The notes under the pieces are model-generated. The model searched no databases and had not been told where the DNA came from. It saw only the letters and a list, made by a program, of their open reading frames with translations. 64,000 bases of DNA from Tausonia pullulans (Eukaryota; Basidiomycota; Tremellomycetes; Cystofilobasidiales; Mrakiaceae), in assembly GCA_951802195.1 (NCBI GenBank), contig OX637625.1:1-64000 (forward strand), in the 5' to 3' direction. Shown in pieces: positions 11,512 to 22,249 of this stretch (the stretch's first letter is position 1; each line of letters opens with the position of its first letter). The translations under genes were made by a program, and so were the position numbers.

Positions 11512-13873
11512 CTACATGACCCAGTCAAACATCCTTCGCATGCCCGTGCTCCGCTCAGCCGATTTGGTGTTCTCCTCGGCGAGGTCGGCCTCGTGCTGTT
11601 CAACTTCGTCGATGCCGTCGAACAAGTCAATCTCGGACGGGTTCGGCGGCATGCTGCGGTGAAAGATCTTCCAGCCAACGGCCACCGCGATGAAGAAAAA
11701 CGGCGAAGCGTAGGCGAAGAGGCTTTGGCGGCCGGTAGACAGCGTCAGCAACCGATCTGTTTCGTGTTGTAGCGGAAAAGAACTCACAAGTCCGGGACAT
11801 TCCAACCGTCGGCCATGAAGCAAGTGTAACCGTTTGTGAGAATGACGATGCTACACATGATGAGCGCATAGTACGCGCCGTATGGCATAAATATTGATTT
11901 GTAAGGCAGCGTCGACCTGTCGAGGTTCTGCGCTTTGGCAGCACGGTTCCAGAAGAGAAAGGTGACGGCCATAGCCCACCACGTGACGACTTGTGACGCG
12001 GTCGATATGTTGATGAACCTGCGCCCAGTCGTAACGAAGAGGACGTCAGTGAGGGTCGAAGTTGAAGAGCAGGGTTCTGAGCACTGACCAGTCGAGGACC
12101 TTGCTGGTGCCAGCCGAGACCTGGAGGAAACTCAGGCAACCTATGGCAAGAGTGACGCAAACAGCGACGATGGGCACCCCGTTCTTGTTGGTCCCCCGCA
12201 GGAAGCGAGGGGCATATCCGTCCATGGCAAGTCCGCTGCAGAGCGAAATCAGAATCAATAAGACAGATTTAGGGGTGGTCGGCGCAGAAGCGGGAACGCA
12301 CTGCAGGGTTCGGGAGCCAGCGAAGAGGAATCCAGAGCCGGCCGAGTAGATGGACGTAGCAATACCAGCGTTCACGATGTGGGGAAGAATGCGGATCTTC
12401 ATACGGGTCATGGCGGCAACATAAGGCGAGGCACCGGCTCCCTTAGCACCACCCGCGACGGCGGCCTTCAGGATCTCATCATCGTAGCCAACCAAGATAC
12501 CAACGGCAAGGGCAGAAAGCACGAAGCTGTGTCAATAGATAAAGCGTGAGCGAAAGCCTGGCCGGGTTTAAAGGTAGAAAGTGCAACGAACAAGAAGATA
12601 AGGCGGAAGAAAACAGTTTTGAAGGCGCGAGGCATGATCTTGCGAGGGTTGATAGCTTCTCCGGCCTGCATCAGGAAAATCAAAGAGTTAGCGAGGGCGC
12701 GCTTCATGCGAGGACCAGGAGAGGATTACGCACGATGAGGGACAGGAAGTCGGGCCCAGCAACCGCGCTGAGAAAGATAGGAAGAGGTCAGCCTCGGTGT
12801 CGATGGACGACCATCACAGCACTCACAAAGCAGGGCCAAGGATGCATGCCCAGAACGAACGCAGGTAGCCGGGTCCGGTTGAGCCGTAATAGTCCGATAT
12901 GGGTCCAGGGTCCCTCCAGTTACGGAACCCGTAACGGTCCTTAATAGGATTTCCGCCCAACATTGTCACGAATGTCATCATGAAGAGAGAAAGCATGAGA
13001 ACGATCTTGCCTGCAATCAGGTGAGACGAACAGTAAGTTCACAATTAAATGGGGGGGGGGGGAGGGAGAGGAAAACTCACACATGACTATGTAGACCTCG
13101 CTTTCACCAAACCAGCGGGCGCTCCAGCAATGCAAAAGGAAGTACGAGACGAGGCAGACAGCGGGGATGATAGCAGGGTGGATGTCCTGGCGCACGAAGA
13201 TCATGTAAGCATCTTCAGGGCAGGAAGGTTGTAATAAAGCCAACTCACGGCCCAATATCCAATGACAGAGTGAAGAGCCGTGATCTCAAAGATGTAGAGC
13301 CTGAGACAGGCACAGAGGGGGGCATAAGTGCTGTTTCAACATAGTCACAAAGGCAAGGACGTACGAGCACATGGCCAGGTAGTAGTTCCACGCCGTCGCC
13401 GCGCCAAAGGCATCATCGACGTAGCGGGTGGCAAAGCGGGAGAAGGCAGCCTCAATGGGCAGACTGCATACCATGATGCCCTGACCCTCGTTCACGCAGT
13501 ACATGACCCTGAAGGCAGGGAGGAAAGAGAGAGGATTAGGTGAATAGGCCAAACGTCGAACAAAAGCCTTTACTCACGAGCACCAGATAGAGTAGCCTAA
13601 CAGGAGAAACAGGGGTCCGCCCTTCAATTGCACGTTTCCGATAGAGACCTGTATTGGAAAGGCATGCGCACGTTTTCAGTGTCAAGACTCTGACGAAGAA
13701 TGATTCATTGAGCTCACGAAGACAGCGGTTCCGATCGTTGAACCAATACTGAACAGAGTGATGTGTCTGGTCTTGAGAACGCGCTGAATTTGGTGCTTGG
13801 CCGGGGCGGCGACTTCGAGGACCACATCAGTGGTGAAATCGGCACTGCCGGCTTCATGCTTCTTTTCGTCCAT
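11512..13873 (-). CDS. YAT-family amino acid permease
   Basis: This is a plasma-membrane amino acid permease of the fungal YAT branch of the APC superfamily. It starts MDEKKHEAGSADFTTDVV, then TRHITLFSIGSTIGTAVFV (TM1 with the family's glycine-rich motif), GPLFLLLGYSIWC, and the GFRNWRDPGPI/GPGYLRSFWACILGPAL block that precedes the conserved AGEAINPRKIMPRAFKTV loop after TM6. The later half (CSGLAMDGYAPRFLRGTNKN; GVPIVAV) is the usual family sequence near TM8. The acidic cytoplasmic tail contains SEIDLFDGIDEVE. About twelve introns interrupt it; one near 13051-13062 holds a G12 run. The specific amino acid cannot be assigned. It diverges from the ureohydrolase gene at 14628. Confidence 0.88.
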
Positions 13874-14627
13874 GGTCAAGGAGGGCCGGTTTGCAGGAGA
13901 AAGGGCTTGAGGTGGATTGAAAGCAAGGTGGTAGGTGGGAGGGGAAAGGAAAGATGGGCTCGCATGACCTGGGTCTTAAATGAGGACGCTGTCGGCGATA
14001 ATGGGCTGGATCACTGTAAAAGTGAGCACCGACGCCGCCAAGCATCGTCTAAGACAAAGGCTTAAGGCTTCAAGCGCTTCGTAATGGGAGCAAATTGGAG
14101 GTGTAGGTATGTCCCAGGGGGGTCTTGCACAATAAGCGCTTGAGCGCCTAATGACCATGTCCTGATGCGCGATAGCGGCTAAAGATGGGTTCTCGTTATC
14201 GACTGATCGGGCGAGCACCTTCGCACCTCCCCATCTGCCCGCCTCTTCCACCATACTCTGCGCTCTTAACGCGCTCTCGGCGGCCACCTACACTCTCGCA
14301 CCTCGTACCGACCCTCAGTAGTGTCCTCATTTGCCATCGGCGCGCATTGACGTCGAGTAGCCTGTTTCAGAGTGGTCATCTGCTCCTGGGATTCTCGATC
14401 GCCTTCGCCTCGATTCCTTTGCCGCCAATTGACAACGATAGCAACATGGCGCCGCTTCAAAGCTTTGCCTAAACCAGCGGGCAGGTGATGAGAGCAGAAC
14501 GCGGACGGGATGTGACCTGGGACGAAGATGGGACACGCTTCTCCCCTCAGTCAACCTTCGTCCGACAGCATCAACCAGCTTGTCCACCTCTCAGCTAGCT
14601 AGTCCATCTTTGCCCTTCCCAGTCAGC
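13874..14627. promoter_or_regulatory. Shared permease/ureohydrolase divergent promoter
   Basis: This 754-base head-to-head spacer separates an amino-acid permease and a ureohydrolase. It holds three HGATAR-type sites (CGATAA at 13996, CGATAG at 14170 and 14436) of the kind bound by fungal nitrogen GATA factors. About two such sites are expected by chance in this length, so the support is weak. Confidence 0.35.
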
Positions 14628-16547
14628 ATGGTCCCCTCACTCCTGGCCCTTCTGGCCTTTACGTCGGCCGCAAAAGCACACGGCGGACATCACCACCATC
14701 AGGCATCAGCGGCGCCGTCTGACCAGCCGAACCCTTGGGCAGAGACCTATGGCAAGGTACGCTAACCCTTCTCACATATCTTGTGCGGGCACGCTGGCTG
14801 ACGTTGAGTTATTTATAGGTTGGCGACCTGTCCTTCACAGGCGTCAACACCTTTGCGCACCTCCCGAACCCCAAGTGCCTCGACGAGCCAGGACAGACCT
14901 ACGACGTCGCCATTGTGGGCGTTCCATTTGACACTGCCGTTTCGTACAGACCAGGTGCGTCCTTTCATCTTGCCCTGCTCGTGCTCAGAAAGCCCCATCT
15001 GACCGCTTATCTGTGCTGGCCAGGCGCTCGCTTTGGCCCTTACGCCATCCGTGGAGGCTCACGACGCCAGCTACCTGACCGTGGATACAACATGATGCTC
15101 GAGACGGACCCCTGGAAGTCGGGCGCCAAGTTTGTGCGTCAGTGGTCTAGGGTGCACTGCGGGAGATCAACTAACGCTTCTTCTTGAGCTGCAGGTCGAC
15201 TGCGGAGATGTGCCCGTCACTCCCTTCGATGCCTCGCTCGGTATTGAGCAGATCCAGGCTGCCTGTGATTAGGTCGGCTCACTACCTTGTTTCCTGTCAA
15301 AGACTGCTGACAAGCATGATTTATCTCGCAAGACACCTCGCTCCTTCACCATCGAACGCCACATGCCGCTGGCGAGTCAGACGTAGCCGCATCCTTCTTC
15401 CCGCAAGTTAGCAATACGAGTGGAAAAACACACCCCCGCCTTGTGTCCCTGGGGGGAGACCATACCATTGTACTTCCCATTTTGCGCTCGCTACACGAAA
15501 TTTGGGGTCCTATTAGCGTCATGTACGTCTTTCCTTCCGTTCTTGCAACAGTCCGACCTCGCCTGACGAACCGCAATATCTGCAGCCACATGGATGCGCA
15601 CATCGATACGTTCGTCATCCTTATCGTTAGAGATCCTCAGACTAAAAGCTCACCTTCGGTGTCGGTAGGTGGAACCCGGCACGTTACCCAGGCAGCTCAA
15701 CCCCTCAATCCCAGATCAATCACGGCACGTTTGTAAGCGCGAACCTACAGCCACTATGTTTTCAATCTCCTGATAATTTCGGGTCCCTCGGCAGTTCTGG
15801 AGGGCTTACGAAGAGGGACTACTGCGTCCCAAAGGCTCGATTCACGCCGGTATCCGCACGCGCCTGACTGTTCGTCCGATACTCTGCGAGCGAAGAACGC
15901 GCTCTGACAAATTGCGTAACAGGGGGTGCAAGACCTTGAAGACGACGTCACTGCGGGTTTCAAGCTTGTGCATGGCTGGGAGGTGGATAACCCCAAGGTC
16001 GGTGTGGCGGGCGTCATTCGTCAGATCAGGGAGCGAATGGGCAGCGAGGAGGAGGCCCGCCCTGTGTACTTGTCCATTGACATTGACGTCATCGACCCGT
16101 CGATGGCGCCTGGAAGTGAGTAGTTTCTCCATTGTTACAGTGCTGTTTCTTTGATGCTGAGAAAACTCGCTTTGTAGCGGGTACCCCTGAGTCTGGCGGA
16201 TGGACCACGCGCGAGCTTCGTCAGATCATTCACGGCCTCAAGGGTCTCAACATCGTCGGCGCCGACGTTGTTGAGGTTTCTCCTGGTGAGTTGGCATCTC
16301 CATCCTTATCTAAGGACGTCTTTCGCTGAGATGCTGAGAGGCTTCGCAGCGTACGACACCCAGGCCGACCTCACTGGGATTGCGGCGGCCGACGTCGGTG
16401 CGTGGATGTATTGCTCAAACAAAACTGTTGTTGCGCTGACTTCTGCTGATCTTGGTAGTCTTCGATATTCTCTCCGTTATGACCCTCGGTCAGCAAGAGC
16501 GCTCGGAAGCCGCACAGCTGACCTCCAGCCAGCGAGACGAACTGTAA
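14628..16547 (+). CDS. Secretory-pathway ureohydrolase (agmatinase/arginase family), C-terminal RDEL
   Basis: This is a manganese-dependent ureohydrolase cleaving a guanidino group to release urea, most like fungal agmatinases that carry a signal peptide. The start gives [17 protein letters not shown], then a histidine cluster (HGGHHHHQ). The metal-site motifs are all visible: [23 protein letters not shown] and the [14 protein letters not shown] block, followed by the usual [12 protein letters not shown] and VEVSP segments. [16 protein letters not shown] is the family's substrate-side loop. About nine exons. The last exon ends SSQRDEL-stop, an ER-retrieval-type tetrapeptide, which together with the signal peptide suggests ER residence. 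Agmatine versus arginine or another guanidino substrate is not decidable here. Confidence 0.85.
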
Positions 16548-16714
16548 GCTCTTGTGTTCGCCCAAAGACAATAAGTCACGTCAGTGGCTCCATGGCAACG
16601 ACAATGACTACGAGTGAGCGAAATGGCAAGAGGCGACGCATGACAGGCAGAGGGAGCGGTATTGAGGGGACGGCGTCGCGCAAGCGGCTTGATCTTATGA
16701 AAACAGTAATTCCA
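16548..16714. other. Short 3' spacer
   Basis: This is downstream sequence of the ureohydrolase gene. Nothing is recognised in it. Confidence 0.3.
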
Positions 16715-16978
16715 TTACGACGACTTCCTGCCCTTCTTGAGCTCGGCCTTGCTGGACTTCTTAAGCGCAGGCTGCTCCTTCTGCGTGGGATCAACGATGA
16801 GAGACTTGGCCTTGACGGCATCGGCGAATGGCGGGATGACCGGCTCAGCGGCGATGGGCAGGTCTGTTGGCGTCGCGCCTACAACAGCAGCCTTCTTGCG
16901 AGGCTGGATGTTGATACCCTTGGTCTTCTTCAGGTACTTACGTTGCGAGGCAACACACGGGAAGCAAGTCAGACAAGA
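16715..16978 (-). pseudogene. C-terminal piece of a lysine-rich protein
   Basis: The minus strand carries a convincing coding exon: YLKKTKGINIQPRKKAAVV, then proline-rich FADAVKAKSLIVDPTQKE, ending in KAELKKGRKSS before a stop at 16715-16717. An acceptor (AACGTAAG) precedes YLKK. Upstream, toward higher coordinates, the coding is interrupted at 16980 by the repeat element described next, so the gene appears to have lost its 5' part. I do not recognise the family; the basic tail suggests a nucleic-acid- or ribosome-associated protein. Confidence 0.35.
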
Positions 16979-16979
16979 T

Positions 16980-17423
16980 GTTAGGATTGGTCCGTCCAAG
17001 TGGCAAGAGTTGAGTAGGGTGGAAGGAGGAGAGAGGCGTAGGTAGAGAAGTGGACTGAAGTGCTGACAGCGACACAGGCTCGCTTGAAGGCCTTGGGCAG
17101 ATTTATCGAATCCAGGTTTGTCGAATCCAGGTGGCAGTCAGAGTGCAGATCAAAAAGTACGATGAACTGAACGTTTTATGAGCTAAGGATGAAAAAAATA
17201 AAGAGTGTGGGACAGTGTGGCTGAAGAGAGGCCGAAATATGGAAGCCGGGCAAATAAGGGTGATGCTATACAGACGCGGAGCCGAGGTGGCGGGTCCGCG
17301 AGATTCTGCAGCCACATAGGCGTAGAGCCTAAGTGGTGAACCCGTAAGATCCTGACACTCGGTCGCCAGCGCTCCCCTCCTCATCCATCCTCTTTTGCCC
17401 TTGATCCTTGGGCCAATCCTAAC
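16980..17423 (-). mobile_element. Non-autonomous element with inverted ends (copy A)
   Basis: The left end reads GTTAGGATTGG and the right end is its exact complement CCAATCCTAAC; a further 15-20 bases inside each end match imperfectly. AT dinucleotides flank both ends (16978-16979 and 17424-17425) and could be a 2-bp target duplication or part of the inverted ends. The 444-base body has no open frame of known type. Positions 17041-17357 match 22320-22622 almost base for base apart from a 16-base internal duplication. This fits a MITE-like DNA element. A solo terminal repeat of another class is an alternative, because an inner TGTC...GACA border also exists. Confidence 0.5.
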
Positions 17424-17433
17424 ATGCAGCACC

Positions 17434-17640
17434 TGGTGTTTTACTCAACCCGATTGCTGAGTCGCCCCTCGTCCAGCAGGAGGGCAAGAACGCGTTCCAG
17501 GCTCGGGTCGAGGGCCGTCAAGCGCCAACGTAGCAGGATTGGCTCGAGGAAAGGATCCGGCGAACGGAGGAGAGTCTCTATGACGATAGGCGGAAACTGA
17601 CCGGCATTGGCAAGGTGGAGGTAGACCTCCTGAAAAGTAA
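17434..17640 (+). pseudogene. Short coding relic
   Basis: One plus-strand frame gives NPIAESPLVQQEGKNAFQAR, then VEGRQAPT, a TAG stop, and QDWLEERIRRTEESLYDDRR with KLTGIGKVE. The composition is typical of a real helical protein, yet it carries an internal stop and lacks a start. I do not recognise the family. It lies directly beside the element with inverted ends. Confidence 0.3.
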
Positions 17641-17894
17641 GGTTGTCATATGTTTAGCGAAGTATATTTGCGTTGTGCACGATGTTAGTAAGTCGGGTCG
17701 GCAATACTCAGCTAGGCAACTGATATCCAGGGTCGCACAGTCATCGGGACCAACTCGCCACCTAAAGATTTATAGATTGAAACTGGAGCCTGAAACCAAG
17801 AAATAAAAAAAGAAGGAGGAACCCCTTTCACCCCCGAAGAACATGAACGAGGGATGAAAAGAGAAGATAAGAGGTGGAGTGGAGGTCAGCTTGA

Positions 17895-19399
17895 TCAATC
17901 GCAGCTTCTTGCCCCCCACTGCGACGGCACACTCTCAACGCGGGTGATGGCAAGCAGTGAATTGATCTCGGTGTCTGACTGAGCGGGGAGGAGGATGGGA
18001 GACAGGGGCGCGCCGGTGGTGTCGATCGTCTTGAGGGCGGTGTTGACCGTGTATTGGGTAAGGAGAAGGTGGATGGAGGAGGTAGGTCGATGGAAGGAGG
18101 CGGCAGTAGTGCGTGCGAGAGATATTGAGAAAGAAGTGAGCTGTGGTTGGGAAGAGAGAGGTGAGATCTTGTTTGGCCGGATCCGCAGAAATTAGATAAC
18201 TCACCCATTTCCCGCTCCGGTGACCATAGAGCCCTTCGCCTCACGAACCAAAAATTAGCGCATCGTCTATAGCAGGCCTAAGGATCGATAAATGACTCTC
18301 TAGCACACTGGGGGCAAGAGGGAAACACGAAAAAGACGGCGTAGGAGCCAAAGTTGATGCCGACCACTGCGCACCGAGGACTTGAGGGGATTGAGCATCT
18401 CAAAGGGGTAACCTTCTCCCCAGCCATGAGCGTTCACGTTGTCTGTACGTGAGGTGCGAGATCATTTTCGAGCGTGAAGATCCAAGAGGGAGGGATGACG
18501 AACTGGCATCATGAATCTCTAAGGCAGGGAAGAGAGAGGAAGGTCACTGTTCCGAGCCGCGTTCGGTTCTGCTTCAGTCCCTCTCGGACGACGTACAATT
18601 CCAAGCGCAGATGTATCCTTTCTCCTCAAATGACAAGGGTACTTGGAGGTCAATGAAAGGTCCTGCGAAGCCCAACGGAAAGCGAAAAGACGGGCCGGGC
18701 TGCAGAACCGCAGTGAAGCGAAAGGGACGCGTCGACGGTCAGTCATGGTGCGGACCCACGCGTCGAGAGAGTCCACGTCTAGACTGATTTCCAGGCAGAA
18801 AGATCGAAAGGGACGTGGTAGTCGAACTCCTTCCATCAGATGCTGGCGTGGTTGACCAAGAAGACGACGACGTCCGAAAGCTTGAGGAGGTTCACGTCCG
18901 ACTGGTAAGTGGAGGTCCTTCCTCGCGGCCTCCAACGTGTCAAAGGAGGTCAATCTCTCGTCTCGCAAGTTATTGAACAACGTCTCCGCCGTGGGCCTTT
19001 CCTCGGCAGCAACTTCGCTGGAACCGACTTTATCTCCGTCGGGCCGTCCGCCGACTGGGACTCGAGGAGCTGTCTCGTCTTTTCCCGCTTGCCCTCAAGC
19101 TCTTTGGCCAGATCCCATCTTAGGAAGAAACTCGCCCACCCGCTCCTCTTGGCCAGAGACGGCCGGATCGGTCGCGGGTGAGGGTTGAAAGAGAGCGAGA
19201 TGCGAGGCGGACGAAGAGACGGCCGTCGCCGCGGAGCTCTAAGATCATCTTCTGCGGACCGCGCCGGAGATGTTGGACTTGAAAGGGGAAGACGGTACGT
19301 TGATACGGGGAGGTGGTCGGGAGAAAGAAGCTGTGTGGCGGAGGTGGGGGTTGAAGGGAGACGGAGGGAGAGTGGTGCGGAAGCGCTGCCTTCGTCCAT
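17895..19399 (-). CDS. Doubtful leftward gene, possibly decayed
   Basis: Several minus-strand segments look coding but do not join cleanly. From the 5' side they are MDEGSASAPLSLRLPSTP at 19399; ERPTAETLFNNLRDERLTSF near 18970; YQSDVNLLKLSDVVVFLVNH near 18880; KEFDYHVPFDLSAWK near 18800; NVNAHGWGEGYPFEMLNPLK near 18400; VVGINFGSYAVFFV near 18330; EAKGSMVTGAGNG near 18220; and a final exon with TIDTTGAPLSPILLPAQSD ending GARSCD at 17895. The last exon is the most convincing. I do not recognise the family. It could be an intact gene with many short exons or a gene losing function. Confidence 0.3.
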
Positions 19400-19921
19400 A
19401 ATCAGTCAGGGAGAGAGGTCGGGAAATGAAGGGTCGAATTTGTCGGATTTAAGTTGCGCTGACTCGGTCGATGGTGATGGCCTGATTTCGACTTCGCGGA
19501 TGAAAAGAGACGGGAGAGGGACGGGAACAGGTCAGCACGGGAGAGTCGACGAAGGAGAAGAGACGATTCGGTTGAAAGTGAATGAGCTCACGGAAGGAAG
19601 CAAGCGAGTAGAGGACGCCGTCGAGATGACTGGAGTGGTGTGGCTGGCAGTCTGTCTAAGTTGGACGGACGAATCGACGAACCTAAGGAGGGGATTTCAG
19701 AGCTGGGTGATGGAGGCAGTGAGACCATCAGGGTGAGCTTGGTCGGTGCGATGCAGGCGGACATGTCAGCCGCCCATGATGTCGGAAGGCATGCAAGAGG
19801 GAACGATGAGCCTCTCAAGCTGTGGAGGTCCGAGAACGGCTTGAAGCTAACGTCGTCGCTGAGGGGCAGTTCCAATTGAGATGCGGAAAGATGAGCTCGT
19901 TCGTTCTCCTTCCTGACTTCC
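19400..19921. promoter_or_regulatory. Divergent upstream region
   Basis: This lies between the doubtful leftward gene and the rightward PC-esterase-like gene. Open frames run through on both strands but have low-complexity, Arg/Gly-rich shadows. No repeat or RNA gene was recognised. Confidence 0.3.
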
Positions 19922-22105
19922 ATGTCGACCGCGTCCCTCTTCTCATTCTCGTACAGACAATTCGGTCGACGTTCACGCTCTCCTCCAACCTCATCCACAT
20001 CGATCACCCTTCCTCGGAGAGTCAAGACTACGCTCGTCGCGCTCGGATCAGTCTTCGTCGTCTTCCTCCTCTTTCAGCTCATCCCCTCCGTCCCCTCCCC
20101 ACCACCTCTCTCGACTGGTTCCCACCCGTTCTCCCTCCCAGGAAACCTCACCTACGACAAGAACAACCCCTTTACCACCTACTATCGCCCACAGAATGGA
20201 GCCACACCACCGAGGCTGATGGAGAAGCTCGTCCGACGGACGAGAGGGGCAGAAAAGGACGTCGCCGACGCCATCGACCGGGCGAGGCTTGACAGGCTGC
20301 TCGTCGACGGCCAGCACTCAGACTCGGAGAAGGACGACAATCAGGACTTTGAGTGGCTCAGGGGGAGGACGATACTACTCATGGGAGACTCGCTCGATCG
20401 GTACCACCTCCTCCATTTGTGCCAGTTCCTGTCCCCAAACACGTCGCTCGTCCCTCTCGCCTGGCCATACCATGGAACGCCGAACGGCGTCCGAACCTTC
20501 ATCGACATCCACCCCATCGACAGTCCAGCCTACCCGGAACCCCTCCGTGACCTCGAGAACAAGCTGGCTGGCGAGTTCAGGGACGGGAAGCCGTTCGCGA
20601 CCGAGACGTATCGTCCATGGGTGTGCACGATCAAGCAGTTCGACGCCGTCATCGTCTGGACCTTCTTGAATGGGCTCGACGACGGGAAGACGACGCCAGG
20701 GGTGCAGGTCTACGGCGAGGAGGAGACCGAGGTCGTCGAGGGAGAGTTAGTCGGGAAGGAGGGCACGTGGGGCGACCAGGCGAAGGAGCTGCCTTTCGGA
20801 GATCGAGCGTACTGGAGTGTGAAGTGAGTCGTCTTCCTTGAAATCCTGCACACGGGACTAGCAGCAAGACTGTCTGACCGATGTCCACACTGTGTGCCTC
20901 CAGCTCCGAGCACTTCAACCCACCACTTTGCTCGGAAGATCGCGTCAAGCAGCTTGTGTTGCCCTTCCTGTCCAACATCGGCCGAGGAGGTCCTCGCAAG
21001 GTGGACATGGTTGAGGTCGGGCTCGCTGCGTGGGATCTGATGATGTTCAAGGTTCGTCGTTCTCTCCCGCGCGTCCATTCTCTACTCTTGACGCGTCTTC
21101 CCCTAAGCCCGCGCGTTCTGACCCTGTCCTCGGTTCCTCCTTTCGCAGACGCAAGACCAGATGTCTGTCGCCAATCACATCGCCTCCCTCCCTCCCGACA
21201 CCTCCCCAGTCCCCGACCTCGTGTCTCTCTCCTCGGCCCTCGCCTCCCAACCTCTCTCCGCGCCGAGACTCAACTGGTACGCGACCCGGCTCGACGCGCT
21301 CCTCTCCGACCTCGTCAAGGCCTTCCCTCCAACCGCGTCCTCCCGCTTCTCCTCGTCCTACTTGCCTCGGATCAGCGTGCGGATGCAGGCTGTGCCGGTG
21401 CGTCGACAGATTCCCCAGTCGACCCCCTTTCCCCCTTGTCCAAAAGACGCATCTCCGAGCTTCTGCGTTCTCTGTATATACAGCCCCGTCGCACGTACTT
21501 ACTCCCTTTTTACCGTCTCTTGTGTGTGTCTGACATCAGCCTCAAACGTACGGCTGGCCGTGGATCACGACAGAAAACCGAGTCCTGCAGATCGAGGAGG
21601 AGGCAAAGCGAGTCGTCAGGGAGCTCAACGAGCGCATGGAGACCGAGCGGATGAGGACGTTCGACGGCGGCCATGGGGAGGACTGGTCGGGAAGGCAGAA
21701 GAGTGGGGAAAAGAGAGCGAAGGGGAAGGGCGGTGGAATGGGAGAGGCCGTCCGGTACAACGACTGGGCGGAGACGATCCGGGGCGAAGGAGAGTGGCTG
21801 GATCACGTGCATCGTGAGTGGATCTCATGCTCGGATCAGGGAGGGGCGGTGCGAAGACGAGGGAACCGCGGATGGAGGAAGGCCCACGCATCGATTCTGA
21901 CGCAACTTTCGTCCCTCCTCCACTTTCCTCGACTCCTTCCCTCTTCAGCTGGACCCATACCGGGATCCTGGCTTTGGGCTGACATGATGCTCTACGGTAC
22001 GTCCCAACATTGCTTCTTCCCTCGGACCAGCGGTGACTCTGACTTGTCCAACTCCTCGCCCTCTCCCCCTTAGAGCTCCGGAAACGCGTGACAGGCCAGA
22101 CGTGA
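19922..22105 (+). CDS. Type II membrane protein, PC-esterase/GDSL-like
   Basis: The protein starts MSTASLFSFSYRQFGRRSRS, with one signal anchor (TTLVALGSVFVVFLLFQLIP) at about residues 36-55 and a lumenal body. The block RTILLMGDSLDRYHLLHLCQ carries the GDSxxR-type serine motif of PC-esterase/TBL/Cas1-like O-acyl-transfer proteins. The rest includes YRPWVCTIKQFDAVIVWTFL, an exon starting SEHFNPPLCSEDRVK, and a late exon with YGWPWITTENRVLQIEEEAK; it ends LRKRVTGQT. In related proteins the D-x-x-H pair completes the active site, and a likely partner lies in GEGEWLDHVH near 21790. It probably acts in the Golgi on a glycan. Five introns are apparent. The exact substrate is unknown. Confidence 0.65.
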
Positions 22106-22249
22106 TCCGCTCCGCTCGCCCCTTTCACCAAAATAAATCTAGGATGCCTCTTCCCTCTGTACACCTTTCGATCCGGACCGAACGCGACAAATTCTTTTGT
22201 CGGGTTCGCAACGATGCGAGCGACTGGCCCCGGCCCCCTTTTCTCCCTC

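Noticed and set aside
13996-14441. GATA sites as proof of nitrogen regulation
   Set aside because: Three sites in 754 bases is close to the number expected by chance for such a short motif.
17319-17357. Element borders read as a solo LTR (TGTC...GACA)
   Set aside because: The inner TGTC/GACA borders have no matching target duplication in either copy, whereas the outer GTTAGGATTGG inverted ends are exact in copy A; the inverted-end reading is favoured but not proven.
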